A program made the translations under genes and the position numbers. From positions 49,405 to 113,404 of the forward strand of contig JBAMJV010001282.1 in the NCBI GenBank assembly GCA_037951105.1: a DNA stretch of 64,000 bases, written 5' to 3'. The notes under the pieces were generated by a model. The model searched no databases. It saw only the letters and a list, made by a program, of their open reading frames with translations, and had not been told where the DNA came from. Each line of letters starts with the position of its first letter. The first letter of the stretch is position 1. Shown here piece by piece: positions 36,282 to 48,650 of the stretch. This DNA is from Echinarachnius parma (taxonomy: Eukaryota; Echinodermata; Echinoidea; Clypeasteroida; Echinarachniidae).

Positions 36282-37676
36282 CACTGCATTTTGGGGTACG
36301 ATTCTTTTACTAAGCACACATATTCCTTGGATCAAAAGAAGAAAATTCATCCAAAGAGACACTCTGTATCTATGCAAATTAAGCCTAATTTCCATCATCT
36401 ATGCAAATCTATTCATGGGACTGGAATATTCCATAATAATGGTGTTTTTATTGAGACATTTTAGAGAATAACATTTGAAAATAAATGACCTGGGTATAAC
36501 AAGGACAGTGAATCAATCTAGCAGAGTATTTCAACCTTTGACATCTTAACGTATAAAAATATATAAAATCAAGTTAAATAACGCCAACAAATTACTCCAG
36601 CTGATTATGGCCAGTCTTGGATGAAGTCATGTCTTGACTCAAATCCAAGATGGCCACCTGCAGCAATGTTCAAATTTACATATTTACCCAGTTTCTAAAT
36701 ATGAATGTCACTGACTTGCGCGATATGTCTAATTGTATCATTTCATAGCAATTTATACCCTACCTTGGATACATTAATACAGATATATTTTAAAAGACAC
36801 ACCGTATCAATGCCAATTACGCATAATTTATGCATTAGTGCTCATAAATGTGATATCTTAAGAAATTGTCGTCTTTATTGAAATATTTAACGTATTCATG
36901 AACATACATGAAATACTATGAATTTGGGTAGATCAGGGCAAAGAAATCATTTTAACTGATAATAGTAAGCATTGGCGGGCATCTTTTCACTCCTATCCGA
37001 GATTGCCACCAGTCTCAATGTTACAATTGGCATTCATGATTGCCTTTATACAATACTGGATCACTGTAGTATGACTAATTATCAAACACATTTGTTATAC
37101 GGTGTTTGACACAATGAACGGAAGATAAAATGATAAACATAACAAAATACAGTACATAGAACCAACTGCTTCATTTGCGTATTCATTGTCATGTCATGGA
37201 CATTAGAAACAGAAAGATAATGATTAGCGTTGATTTATCAGGTTGATAAGAAACATTTCATGAGAAAATATGTGAGCGAAATTGAAATACGTAACTTCCT
37301 GCTTTGTCTTATTTACAATTCTTTTTAATCAGTTTCATTGCAACCAAATTTGTTTACAAATCCAGGACAACTGCTGGACATCATCTACAATTCAATCTGT
37401 TAAAAGCAGAATCCTACATGGCATGTATTTTGTGTCCATGCTGGATAAACAGGTGCATACAGGGTAGTAATTATAATCTCTTTGGATAAATTTCTTCTAT
37501 TGATCCAAGGATATATTCTCCTAAACATGTCAATAAAAACACACTTTTCATAGATATTCAATTCCCATGGTTAAATTTGCATAAATTATGGAAATTAGGC
37601 CTAATTTGCATAAATACAGAGGATGAATTTTTTTCTTTTGTACCAAGGAATATGTATGCCAAGTTAAACAATCGTG
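36282..37676. mobile_element. CACTG-ended TIR element, right tip truncated
   Basis: It starts CACTGCATTTTGGGGTACGA and runs into one 149-bp-type monomer (CCTTGGATCAAAAGAAG...). Its right end is the inverted counterpart (TTGTACCAAGGAATATG then TTAAACAATCGT) but stops before CCCAAAATTGCAGTG, the tip seen at 50090-50105. The interior block at about 36825-36955 (GAAATTGTCGTCTTTATTG) recurs at 45660-45775 and 49070-49190. No protein recognised. Confidence 0.65.
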
Positions 37677-37718
37677 CCTACTAGTACGTTGTATTATTTC
37701 CGGGAAGCGTTTGCGGCC

Positions 37719-38116
37719 CGAGGGGGCCACCCAACTATATTGCTGTACACACGCGCGACCAAAGAAACGCGTATAAAGGGTACTTTTTGCCGATCATGGC
37801 GCGTCACGCAGGGTGTCAAAAAGGCCAAAATCAGAAAAAAGGGTATGTTTGTGGAGTTAAACAAATACGCATTTCGGGTATCCTTTTCTCCAAACTTGTT
37901 TCTTTGAGAGCAATTGACGTAGACCTTGTTTAGGGGTATGTTTTAGGGGTTATACTTGTTATGGGGGCAAAATTGTCAAAAAAGCAAGCGAAAATACTTG
38001 AATAGGGTATAAATTTGACCAATGGATAAAACTTGTTTAGGGTGGGTTTGAAAAAACCTGTGGTCGCGCGTGTGTACAGCAATATAGTTGAGTGCCCCCT
38101 CCCCCCCCCCCCCGGG
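37719..38116. mobile_element. MITE with 10-bp direct repeat (Mutator-like?)
   Basis: GTTTGCGGCC flanks both sides (37709-37718 and 38117-38126). Inverted arms contain CAACTATATTGCTGTACACA and CGCGCGACCA with their complements at about 38060-38090. A C-run lies inside the right end. A 9-10-bp duplication suggests a Mutator-type element. Confidence 0.65.
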
Positions 38117-38282
38117 GTTTGCGGCCTACTGTATAGTACCGCATTGAATCGCGCTTGGCAGTATAATAACCAACCTATTACTCGCACATCATAGCACAGT
38201 GTGAAGCCTACCATATCCTGCGTTTTCTTTGTCTAGCAGTACATGTAGTGGTACAGCGGCGGTACGTTTTTTTTCTTTCTAA

Positions 38283-41200
38283 TCAACAAGTTTTCGTCAA
38301 AATATTACATTTAAAATATAATTGTAACTTTCAACAAGATTTTCAATTTACTCTATTATACAAAATTACACTTTATTCTGTATTATCAACATGACCACGC
38401 GATGCCTGTATTATGGTGATATATAAGTAACGAGTCTTTTTAGTTGGTTAAAATTATGATCTTTTTGAATGATTTATGAATTAATGCGAGCAGCGGAAAT
38501 TAATGTATCAGATAAATTGACAGACCGCTAAATATCCAATTATCTAAGTTGAGGAGCTTGCCTCTGTTTTTATTCCATTTCATTTTCACACGATACAAAG
38601 CAGACCACCAAAGTTCGGGTAATTATGCTAATGGCTGCCTAATCGCAAGGGTACAACCGTGGACTTAGGCATTGTATAACAATGTATGGGTACAACTGGC
38701 ATGATCAATTGAATGAAAATGTGTTAATTGTTTTTTATATCGTTTTCAAAGGCTTCTTTGTACAAACAGGTACTTTCATTATTTGTTTTTACACCTTTCT
38801 TTGTTAAACCATTTTTCTATCCCATAATTACATAATTTAGGGTAATATTCATCCTTCTTTGTAATGTCTTGGCATCAAGCCAGCACATAATTGTGAAACC
38901 CACTACGACTCTCTAAATACACTGAAAACTATTATGTTGTACAGTATAATTATCTTTCACACTAACATCAACATTTTAAAAAAATGTTTAAAACAGATAT
39001 TTCATTATTTTGGTTTACAAAATTATAATGTAAATTAGCACATGTACGATATATTTATGCGTTGTATTATATTCTATTGAATAGATGTTTTGTATCTATA
39101 TAATGTGTCACCTCTTTTGCTGAAAGTTGCTAATAATTAAATGATTGTGTCTTGGCATTGGTACCGGAAGTAAGGGAGAAATATATGTCAGCCCCCAAAC
39201 ATTCGAATGACTTGGATACGTCACTGTTTGTATTATATAAAGTTTAAAAACTAATATCACTGTTACTTTCAACAAGATTTCCAATTTACTCTATTATACA
39301 AAATGACACTTTATTCCGTATTATCAACATGACCACGCGATGCCTGTATTATGGTGATATATAAGTAACGAGTCTTTTTAGTTGGTTGAAATTATGATCT
39401 TTTTGAATTATTTATGAATTAATGCGAGCAGCGGAAATTAATGTATCAGATAAAAGGACAGACCGCTAAATATCCAAATATCTAAGTTGAGGAGCTTGCC
39501 TCTGTTTTTATTCCATTTAATTTTCACACGATACAAAGCAGACCGCCAAAGTTCGGGTAATTATGCTAATGGCTGCCTAATCGCAAGGGTACAACCGTGG
39601 ACTTAGAATTATCATTGTATAAAAATGTATGGGTACCACTGGCATGATCAATTGAATGAAAATGTGTTAATTGTTTTTTATATCGTTTTCAAAGGCTTCT
39701 TTGTACAAACAGGTACTTTCATTATTTGTTTTTACACCTTTCTTTGTTAAACCATTTTTCTATCCCATAATTACATAATTTAGGGTAATATTCATCCTTC
39801 TTTGTAATGTCTTGGCATCAAGCCAGCACATAATTGTGAAACCCACTACGACTCTCTAAATACACTGAAAACTATTATGTTGTACAGTATAATTATCTTT
39901 CACACTAACATCAACATTTAAAAAAAATGTTTAAAACAGATATTTCATTATTTTGGTTTATAAAAATTATAATGTAAATTAGCACATGTACGATATATTT
40001 ATGCGTTGTATTATATTCTATTGAATAGATGTTTTGTATCTATATAATGTGTCACCTCTTTTGCTGAAAGTTGCTAATAATTAAATGATTGTGTCTTGGC
40101 ATTGGTACCGGAAGTAAGGGAGAAATATATGACAGCCCCCAAACATTCGAATGACTTGGATACGTCACTGTTTGTATTATATAAAGTTTAAAAACTAATA
40201 TCACTGTTACTTTCAACAAGATTTCCAATTTACTCTATTATACAAAATGACACTTTATTCCGTATTATCAACATGACCACGCGATGCCTGTATTATGGTG
40301 ATATATAAGTAACGAGTCTTTTTAGTTGGTTGAAATTATGATCTTTTTGAATTATTTATGAATTAATGCGAGCAGCGGAAATTAATGTATCAGATAAAAA
40401 GACAGACCGCTAAATATCCAATTATCTAAGTTGAGGAGCTTGCCTCTGTTTTTATTCCATTTCATTTTCACACGATACAAAGCAGACCGCCAAAGTTCGG
40501 GTAATTATGCTAATGGCTGCCTAATCGCAAGGGTACAACCGTGGACTTAGAATTATCATTGTATAAAAATGTATGGGTACCACTGGCATGATCAATTGAA
40601 TGAAAATGTGTTAATTGTTTTTTATATCGTTTTCAAAGGCTTCTTTGTACAAACAGGTACTTTCATTATTTGTTTTTACACCTTTCTTTGTTAAACCATT
40701 TTTCTATCCCATAATTACATAATTTAGGGTAATATTCATCCTTCTTTGTAATGTCTTGGCATCAAGCCAGCACATAATTGTGAAACTCACTACGACTCTC
40801 TAAATACACTGAAAACTATTATGTTGTACAGTATAATTATCTTTCACACTAACATCAACATTTAAAAAAAATGTTTAAAACAGATATTTCATTATTTTGG
40901 TTTACAAAATTATAATGTAAATTAGCACATGTACGATATATTTATGCGTTGTATTATATTCTATTGAATAGATGTTTTGTATCTATATAATGTGTCACCT
41001 CTTTTGCTGAAAGTTGCTAATAATTAAATGATTGTGTCTTGGCATTGGTACCGGAAGTAAGGGAGAAATATATGACAGCCCCCAAACATTCGAATGACTT
41101 GGATACGTCACTGTTTGTATTATATAAAGTTTAAAAACTAATATCACTGTTACTTTCAACAAGATTTCCAATTTACTCTATTATACAAAATGACACTTTA

Positions 41201-43975
41201 TTCCGTATTATCAACATGACCACGCGATGCCTGTATTATGGTGATATATAAGTAACGAGTCTTTTTAGTTGGTTGAAATTATGATCTTTTTGAATTATTT
41301 ATGAATTAATGCGAGCAGCGGAAATTAATGTATCAGATAAAAAGACAGACCGCTAAATATCCAATTATCTAAGTTGAGGAGCTTGCCTCTGTTTTTATTC
41401 CATTTCATTTTCACACGATACAAAGCAGACCACCAAAGTTCGGGTAATTATGCTAATGGCTGCCTAATCGCAAGGGTACAACCGTGGACTTAGAATTATC
41501 ATTGTATAAAAATGTATGGGTACCACTGGCATGATCAATTGAATGAAAATGTGTTAATTGTTTTTTATATCGTTTTCAAAGGCTTCTTTGTACAAACAGG
41601 TACTTTCATTATTTGTTTTTACACCTTTTTTTGTTAAACCATTTTTCTATCCCATAATTACATAATTTAGGGTAATATTCATCCTTCTTTGTAATGTCTT
41701 GGCATCAAGCCAGCACATAATTGTGAAACCCACTACGACTCTCTAAATACACTGAAAACTATTATGTTGTACAGTATAATTATCTTTCACACTAACATCA
41801 ACATTTTAAAAAAATGTTTAAAACAGATATTTCATTATTTTGGTTTACAAAATTATAATGTAAATTAGCACATGTACGATATATTTATGCGTTGTATTAT
41901 ATTTTATTGAATAGATGTTTTGTATCTATATAATGTGTCACCTCTTTTGCTGAAAGTTGCTAATAATTAAATGATTGTGTCTTGGCATTGGTACCGGAAG
42001 TAAGGGAGAAATATATGACAGCCCCCAAACATTCGAATGACTTGGATACGTCACTGTTTGTATTATATAAAGTTTAAAAACTAATATCACTGTTACTTTC
42101 AACAAGATTTCCAATTTACTCTATTATACAAAATGACACTTTAATCCGTATTATCAACATGACCACGCGATGCCTGTATTATGGTGATATATAAGTAACG
42201 AGTCTTTTTAGTTGGTTGAAATTATGATCTTTTTGAATGATTTATGAATTAATGCGAGCAGCGGAAATTAATGTATCAGATAAATTGACAGACCGCTAAA
42301 TATCCAATTATCTAAGTTGAGGAGCTTGCCTCTGTTTTTATTCCATTTCATTTTCACACGATACAAAGCAGACCACCAAAGTTCGGGTAATTATGCTAAT
42401 GGCTGCCTAATCGCAAGGGTACAACCGTGGACTTAGGCATTGTATAACAATGTATGGGTACAACTGGCATGATCAATTGAATGAAAATGTGTTAATTGTT
42501 TTTTATATCGTTTTCAAAGGCTTCTTTGTACAAACAGGTACTTTCATTATTTGTTTTTACACCTTTCTTTGTTAAACCATTTTTCTATCCCATAATTACA
42601 TAATTTAGGGTAATATTCATCCTTCTTTGTAATGTCTTGGCATCAAGCCAGCACATAATTGTGAAACCCACTACGACTCTCTAAATACACTGAAAACTAT
42701 TATGTTGTACAGTATAATTATCTTTCACACTAACATCAACATTTTAAAAAAATGTTTAAAACAGATATTTCATTATTTTGGTTTACAAAATTATAATGTA
42801 AATTAGCACATGTACGATATATTTATGCGTTGTATTATATTTTATTGAATAGATGTTTTGTATCTATATAATGTGTCACCTCTTTTGCTGAAAGTTGCTA
42901 ATAATTAAATGATTGTGTCTTGGCATTGGTACCGGAAGTAAGGGAGAAATATATGACAGCCCCCAAACATTCGAATGACTTGGATACGTCACTGTTTGTA
43001 TTATATAAAGTTTAAAAACTAATATCACTGTTACTTTCAACAAGATTTCCAATTTACTCTATTATACAAAATGACACTTTATTCCGTATTATCAACATGA
43101 CCACGCGATGCCTGTATTATGGTGATATATAAGTAACGAGTCTTTTTAGTTGGTTGAAATTATGATCTTTTTGAATGATTTATGAATTAATGCGAGCAGC
43201 GGAAATTAATGTATCAGATAAATAGACAGACCGCTAAATATCCAATTATCTAAGTTGAGGAGCTTGCCTCTGTTTTTATTCTATTTCATTTTCACACGAT
43301 ACAAAGCAGACCGCCAAAGTTCGGGTAATTATGCTAATGGCTGCCTAATCGCAAGGGTACAACCGTGGACTTAGAATTATCATTGTATAAAAATGTATGG
43401 TACAACTGGCATGATCAATTGAATGAAAATGTGTTAATTGTTTTTTTATATCGTTTTCAAAGGCTTCTTTGTACAAACAGGTACTTTCATTATTTGTTTT
43501 TACACCTTTCTTTGTTAAACCATTTTTCTATCCCATAATTACATAATTTAGGGTAATATTCATCCTTCTTTGTAATGTCTTGGCATCAAGCCAGCACATA
43601 ATTGTGAAACCCACTACGACTCTCTAAATACACTGAAAACTATTATGTTGTACAGTATAATTATCTTTCACACTAACATCAACATTTTAAAAAAATGTTT
43701 AAAACAGATATTTCATTATTTTGGTTTACAAAATTATAATGTAAATTAGCACATGTACGATATATTTATGCGTTGTATTATATTCTATTGAATAGATGTT
43801 TTGTATTTATATAATGTTTCACCTCTTTTGCTGAAAGTTGCTAAATGAATTAAAACATAATTAAATGATTGTGTCATGGCATTGGTACCGGAAGTGAGGG
43901 AGAAATATATGACTGCCCCCAAACATTCGAATGACTTGGAAACGTCACTGTTTGTATTATATAAAGTTTTAAACT
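38283..43975. repeat. 943-bp satellite, six tandem copies
   Basis: A marker within the unit (ATGACCACGCGATGCC) starts at 38391, 39329, 40273, 41216, 42159 and 43097, giving periods of 938, 944, 943, 943 and 938. Units differ by scattered single bases and small indels and look well over 95% alike. AT-rich and non-coding. The last unit diverges near its end (TTAAAACATAATTAAATG in place of ATAATTAAATG). Confidence 0.95.
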
Positions 43976-45085
43976 AATATCTAACAATAGGATGGTGGGC
44001 ATTCCCCGCAAATCGAGTCTGAGACTTCCAGATTGTAAGACCGGTGCTGAAATAATGCTCTGCCACTGCAATTTTGAGGACCTAATCTACATACATTGTT
44101 CACCGTGTGCAGTTGTGGTGTAGCAGGATTCATTAATGCAAAAGGGGCAGGAGTGTGAGGAGTGAGGGGGTGAGACTTTACATTTAAGGGGTAGTCTATA
44201 ATCAAGCCAATATGGATTTTATTTTATGTTTTATCATTGATGGTATACAGTATGTGGGCAAGTGCGGGGGATGATTTCGACATTTTGGGATGCAATTATA
44301 AGTTTGTGTACAATGCATGACACCAGTAATAGTGTTCGCAAAACGGCACCGCGCATCTGATTTACGTGATTGTGATGATCATTATGGTTATTAATATATT
44401 GACGCCGACAAAAATGATCATGGAGAAGACGATGACGATGACAATGTCGCAAATCTCGGTAACGTTTATAGTAATTATGATCACTATAATAATGCACTTT
44501 TAGCGCAACGATAAAACAAGCAATCTGATTGGCTCAAGATTACGGGACAGCGTTGCGTTCTAATGAAACGTGCAATGGAATTAGATACATTTTTTTCAGA
44601 GAGTGTTATATTTTTTTCTCAAGTTTTTCCCACTTAAAAAAAACTGCAAATAAAAACAGATGTTAATGAGAAGGTGGGATCTACTTAGTCGTATGATGAT
44701 TATAATGGGTATGAATCCTGTTTCACGTCACGCTCCTCGCAGATTTGAAAATTCAAATTGAAAATTCAAATTAATATTTATTAAAGGTTAGGGAATCTAG
44801 ATTTTTTTCGAAGGGTGGTTTTGTGATCCTATGATATAGATGTATCTTGTGCTGCAATGACTTCGCATTAGAGTAATTGGAAACATGTGAAATAAAAAAA
44901 ACCTCTTTTTCTCCCCTTTCTCTAAAGTGGATTTAACACGTTTTGAAAACAAACTCTTCAATTATCTTTCACACTAACATCAAAATAAATAAAACATTTT
45001 TAAAACAGATATTTCATTATTTTTGTTTACAAAATTCTAATGCAAATTAGCACATGTACGATTGTATTATTGTATAGATGTTTTG
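43976..45085. repeat. Spacer block, copy 1 of a segmental duplication
   Basis: It starts CTAACAATAGGATGGTGGGC and is repeated almost exactly 3564 bp further on (47540-48650). Open frames in it recur identically in the second copy and show no domains. Confidence 0.85.
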
Positions 45086-46335
45086 CATTTTGGGGTACGA
45101 TTCTTTTACTAAGCACACATATTCCTTGGATCAAAAGAAGACAATTCATTCAAAGAGACACTCTGTTTATATGCAAATTAGGCCTAGTTTCCATAATTTA
45201 TGCAAATGTATTCATGGGAATAGGATATCTATGAAAATGGTGTTTTTATCAAGATGTTGGAGAGAACATATTCCTTGGATCAAAAGAAGAAAATTCATCC
45301 AAAGAGACACTCTGTATGTATGCAAATTAGACTTAATTTCCATAATTTATGCAAATTTATTAATAGGAATGGTATATTCGATCAAATTGAGTTTTTATTG
45401 GGATGTTTGAGAGAACATATTCCTTGGATCAAAAGAAGAAAATTCATCCAAAGAGACACTCTGTATGTATGCAAATTAGACTTAATTTCCATAGTGTATG
45501 CAAATTTATTAATAGGAATGGTACATTCGATAAAATTGAGTTTTTATTGGGATGTTTGAGAGAACATATTCCTTGGATCAAAAGAAGAACATTCATCCAA
45601 TTAGACACTCTGTATCTATGCAAATTAGGCTATGCCTAATTTGCATAGATACAGAGTGTATTAGTGCTCATAAATGTGATATTTTAAGAAATTGTCGTCT
45701 TTATTGAAATATTTAACGTATTCATGAACATACATGAAATACTATGAATTTGGGTAGATCAGGGCAAAGAAATCATTCAAACATGTCAATAAAAACAAAA
45801 TTTTCATAGATATTCCATTCTCATGATTAAATTTGCATAAATTATGGAAATTAGGCCTAATTTGCATATATACAGAGTGTCTCTTTGGATAAATTTTCTT
45901 CTTTTGATCCAAGGAATATGATCTCTCGAACATGTCAATAAAAACACAATTTTCATAAATATTCCATTCCCATGAATACATTTGCATAAATTATGGAAAT
46001 TAGGCCTAATTTGCATAAATACAGAGTGTCTTTTTGGATAAATTTTCTTCTTTTGATCCAAGGAATATGTTCTCCCAAATGTCAATAAAAACACCATTGG
46101 CATAGATATCCCATTCCATGAATACATTTGCATAAATTATGGAAATTAGGCCTAATTTGCATAAATACAGAGTGTCTTTTTGGATGAATTTTCTTTTTTT
46201 GTTCCAAGGAATATAGTCCCTCTCAAATATCTCAATAAAACCTCCATTTTCAGAGAATATCTCATTACCACGAATACATTTGCATAAATTAGGCCAAATT
46301 TGCATAGATACAGATTGTCTCTTTGGATGAATATA
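45086..46335. repeat. 149-bp minisatellite, forward then inverted (copy 1)
   Basis: Forward monomers begin ATTCCTTGGATCAAAAGAAG at 45121, 45270, 45419 and 45568, exactly 149 bp apart. At about 45625-45655 the order flips through the palindrome TGCAAATTAGGC/GCCTAATTTGCA. Inverted monomers follow a 135-bp unique block and are spaced 146-149 bp (45906, 46055, 46201). The array breaks off at about 46330 directly into ATATAGTTGAGTGCCCCC, which is the right end of the MITE at 37719-38116. Confidence 0.9.
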
Positions 46336-47539
46336 GTTGAGTGCCCCCTCCCCCCCCCCCCCCCCCCCGGGGTTTGCGGCCTACTGTATAGTACCGCATT
46401 GAATCGCGCTGGGCAGTATAATAACCAACCTATTACTCGCACATCATAGCGCAGTGTGAAGCCTACCATATCCTACTGTATCAAACTGCGTTTTCTTTGT
46501 CTAGCAGTACATGCAGTGGTACAGCGGCGGTACATTTTTTTTTTCTTTCTAATCAACAAGTTTTCGTCAAAATATTACATTTAAAATATAATTGTAACTT
46601 TCAACAAGATTTTCAATTTACTCTATTATACAAAATTACACTTTATTCCGTATTATCAACATGACCACGCGATGCCTGTATTATGGTGATATATAAGTAA
46701 CGAGTCTTTTTAGTTGGTTGAAATTATGATCTTTTTGAATGATTTATGAATTAATGCGAGCAGCGGAAATTAATGTATCAGATAAATAGACAGACCGCTA
46801 AATATCCAATTATCTAAGTTGAGGAGCTTGCCTCTGTTTTTATTCCATTTCATTTTCACACGATACAAAGCAGACCGCCAAAGTTCGGGTAATTATGGTA
46901 ATGGCTGTGTAATCGCAAGGGTACAACCGTGGACTTAGAATTATCATTGTATAAAAATGTATGGGTACAACTGGCATGATCAATTGAATGAAAATGTGTT
47001 AATTGTTTTTTATATCGTTTTCAAAGGCTTCTTTGTACAAACAGGTACTTTCATTATTTGTTTTTACACCTTTCTTTGTTAAACCATTTTTCTATCCCAT
47101 AATTACATAATTTAGGGTAATATTCATCCTTCTTTGTAATGTCTTGGCATCAAGCCAGCACATAATTGTGAAACCCACTACGACTCTCTAAATACACTGA
47201 AAACTATTATGTTGTACAGTATAATTATCTTTCACACTAACATCAACATTTTAAAAAAATGTTTAAAACAGATATTTCATTATTTTGGTTTACAAAATTA
47301 TAATGTAAATTAGCACATGTACGATATATTTATGCGTTGTATTATATTCTATTGAATAGATGTTTTGTATTTATATAATGTTTCACCTCTTTTGCTGAAA
47401 GTTGCTAAATGAATTAAAACATAATTAAATGATTGTGTCATGGCATTGGTACCGGAAGTGAGGGAGAAATATATGACTGCCCCCAAACATTCGAATGACT
47501 TGGAAACGTCACTGTTTGTATTATATAAAGTTTTAAACT
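46336..47539. repeat. Leader plus seventh 943-bp satellite unit
   Basis: 46327-46540 repeats 38080-38282 (GCGGCCTACTGTATAGTACC...). It is followed by one satellite unit with the marker at 46671 and the same variant 3' end as unit six. Confidence 0.88.
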
Positions 47540-48650
47540 AATATCTAACAATAGGATGGTGGGCATTCCCCGCAAATCGAGTCTGAGACTTCCAGATTGT
47601 AAGACCGGTGCTGAAATAATGCTCTGCCACTGCAATTTTGAGGACCTAATCTACATACATTGTTCACCGTGTGCAGTTGTGGTGTAGCAGGATTCATTAA
47701 TGCAAAAGGGGCAGGAGTGTGAGGAGTGAGGGGGTGAGACTTTACATTTAAGGGGTAGTCTATAATCAAGCCAATATGGATTTTATTTTATGTTTTATCA
47801 TTGATGGTATACAGTATGTGGGCAAGTGCGGGGGATGATTTCGACATTTTGGGATGCAATTATAAGTTTGTGTACAATGCATGACACCAGTAATAGTGTT
47901 CGCAAAACGGCACCGCGCATCTGATTTACGTGATTGTGATGATCATTATGGTTATTAATATATTGACGCCGACAAAAATGATCATGGAGAAGACGATGAC
48001 GATGACAATGTCGCAAATCTCGGTAACGTTTATAGTAATTATGATCACTATAATAATGCACTTTTAGCGCAACGATAAAACAAGCAATCTGATCGGCTCA
48101 AGATTACGGGACAGCGTTGCGTTCTAATGAAACGTGCAATGGAATTAGATAATTTTTTTTCAGAGAGTGTTATATTTTTTTCTCAAGTTTTTCCCACTTA
48201 AAAAAAACTGCAAATAAAAAACGGAAATGTTAATGAGAAGGTGGGATCTACTTAGTCGTATGATGATTATAATGGGTATGAATCCTGTTTCACGTCACGC
48301 TCCTCGCAGATTTGAAAATTCAAATTGAAAATTTAAATTAATATTTATTAAAGGTTATGGAATCTAGATTGTTTTCGAAGGGTGGTTTTGTGATCCTATG
48401 ATATATATGTATCTTGTGCTGCAATGACTTCGCATTAGAGTAATTGGAAACATGTGAAATAAAAAACCCTCTTTTTCTCCCCTTTCTCTAAAGTGGATTT
48501 AACACGTTTTGGAAACAAACTCTTCAATTATCTTTCACACTAACATCAAAATAAATAAAACATTTTTAAAACAGATATTTCATTATTTTTGTTTACAAAA
48601 TTCTAATGCAAATTAGCACATGTACGATTGTATTATTGTATAGATGTTTT
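47540..48650. repeat. Spacer block, copy 2 of the segmental duplication
   Basis: Nearly identical to 43976-45085, with a few substitutions and short indels near 48150-48220. Confidence 0.85.
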
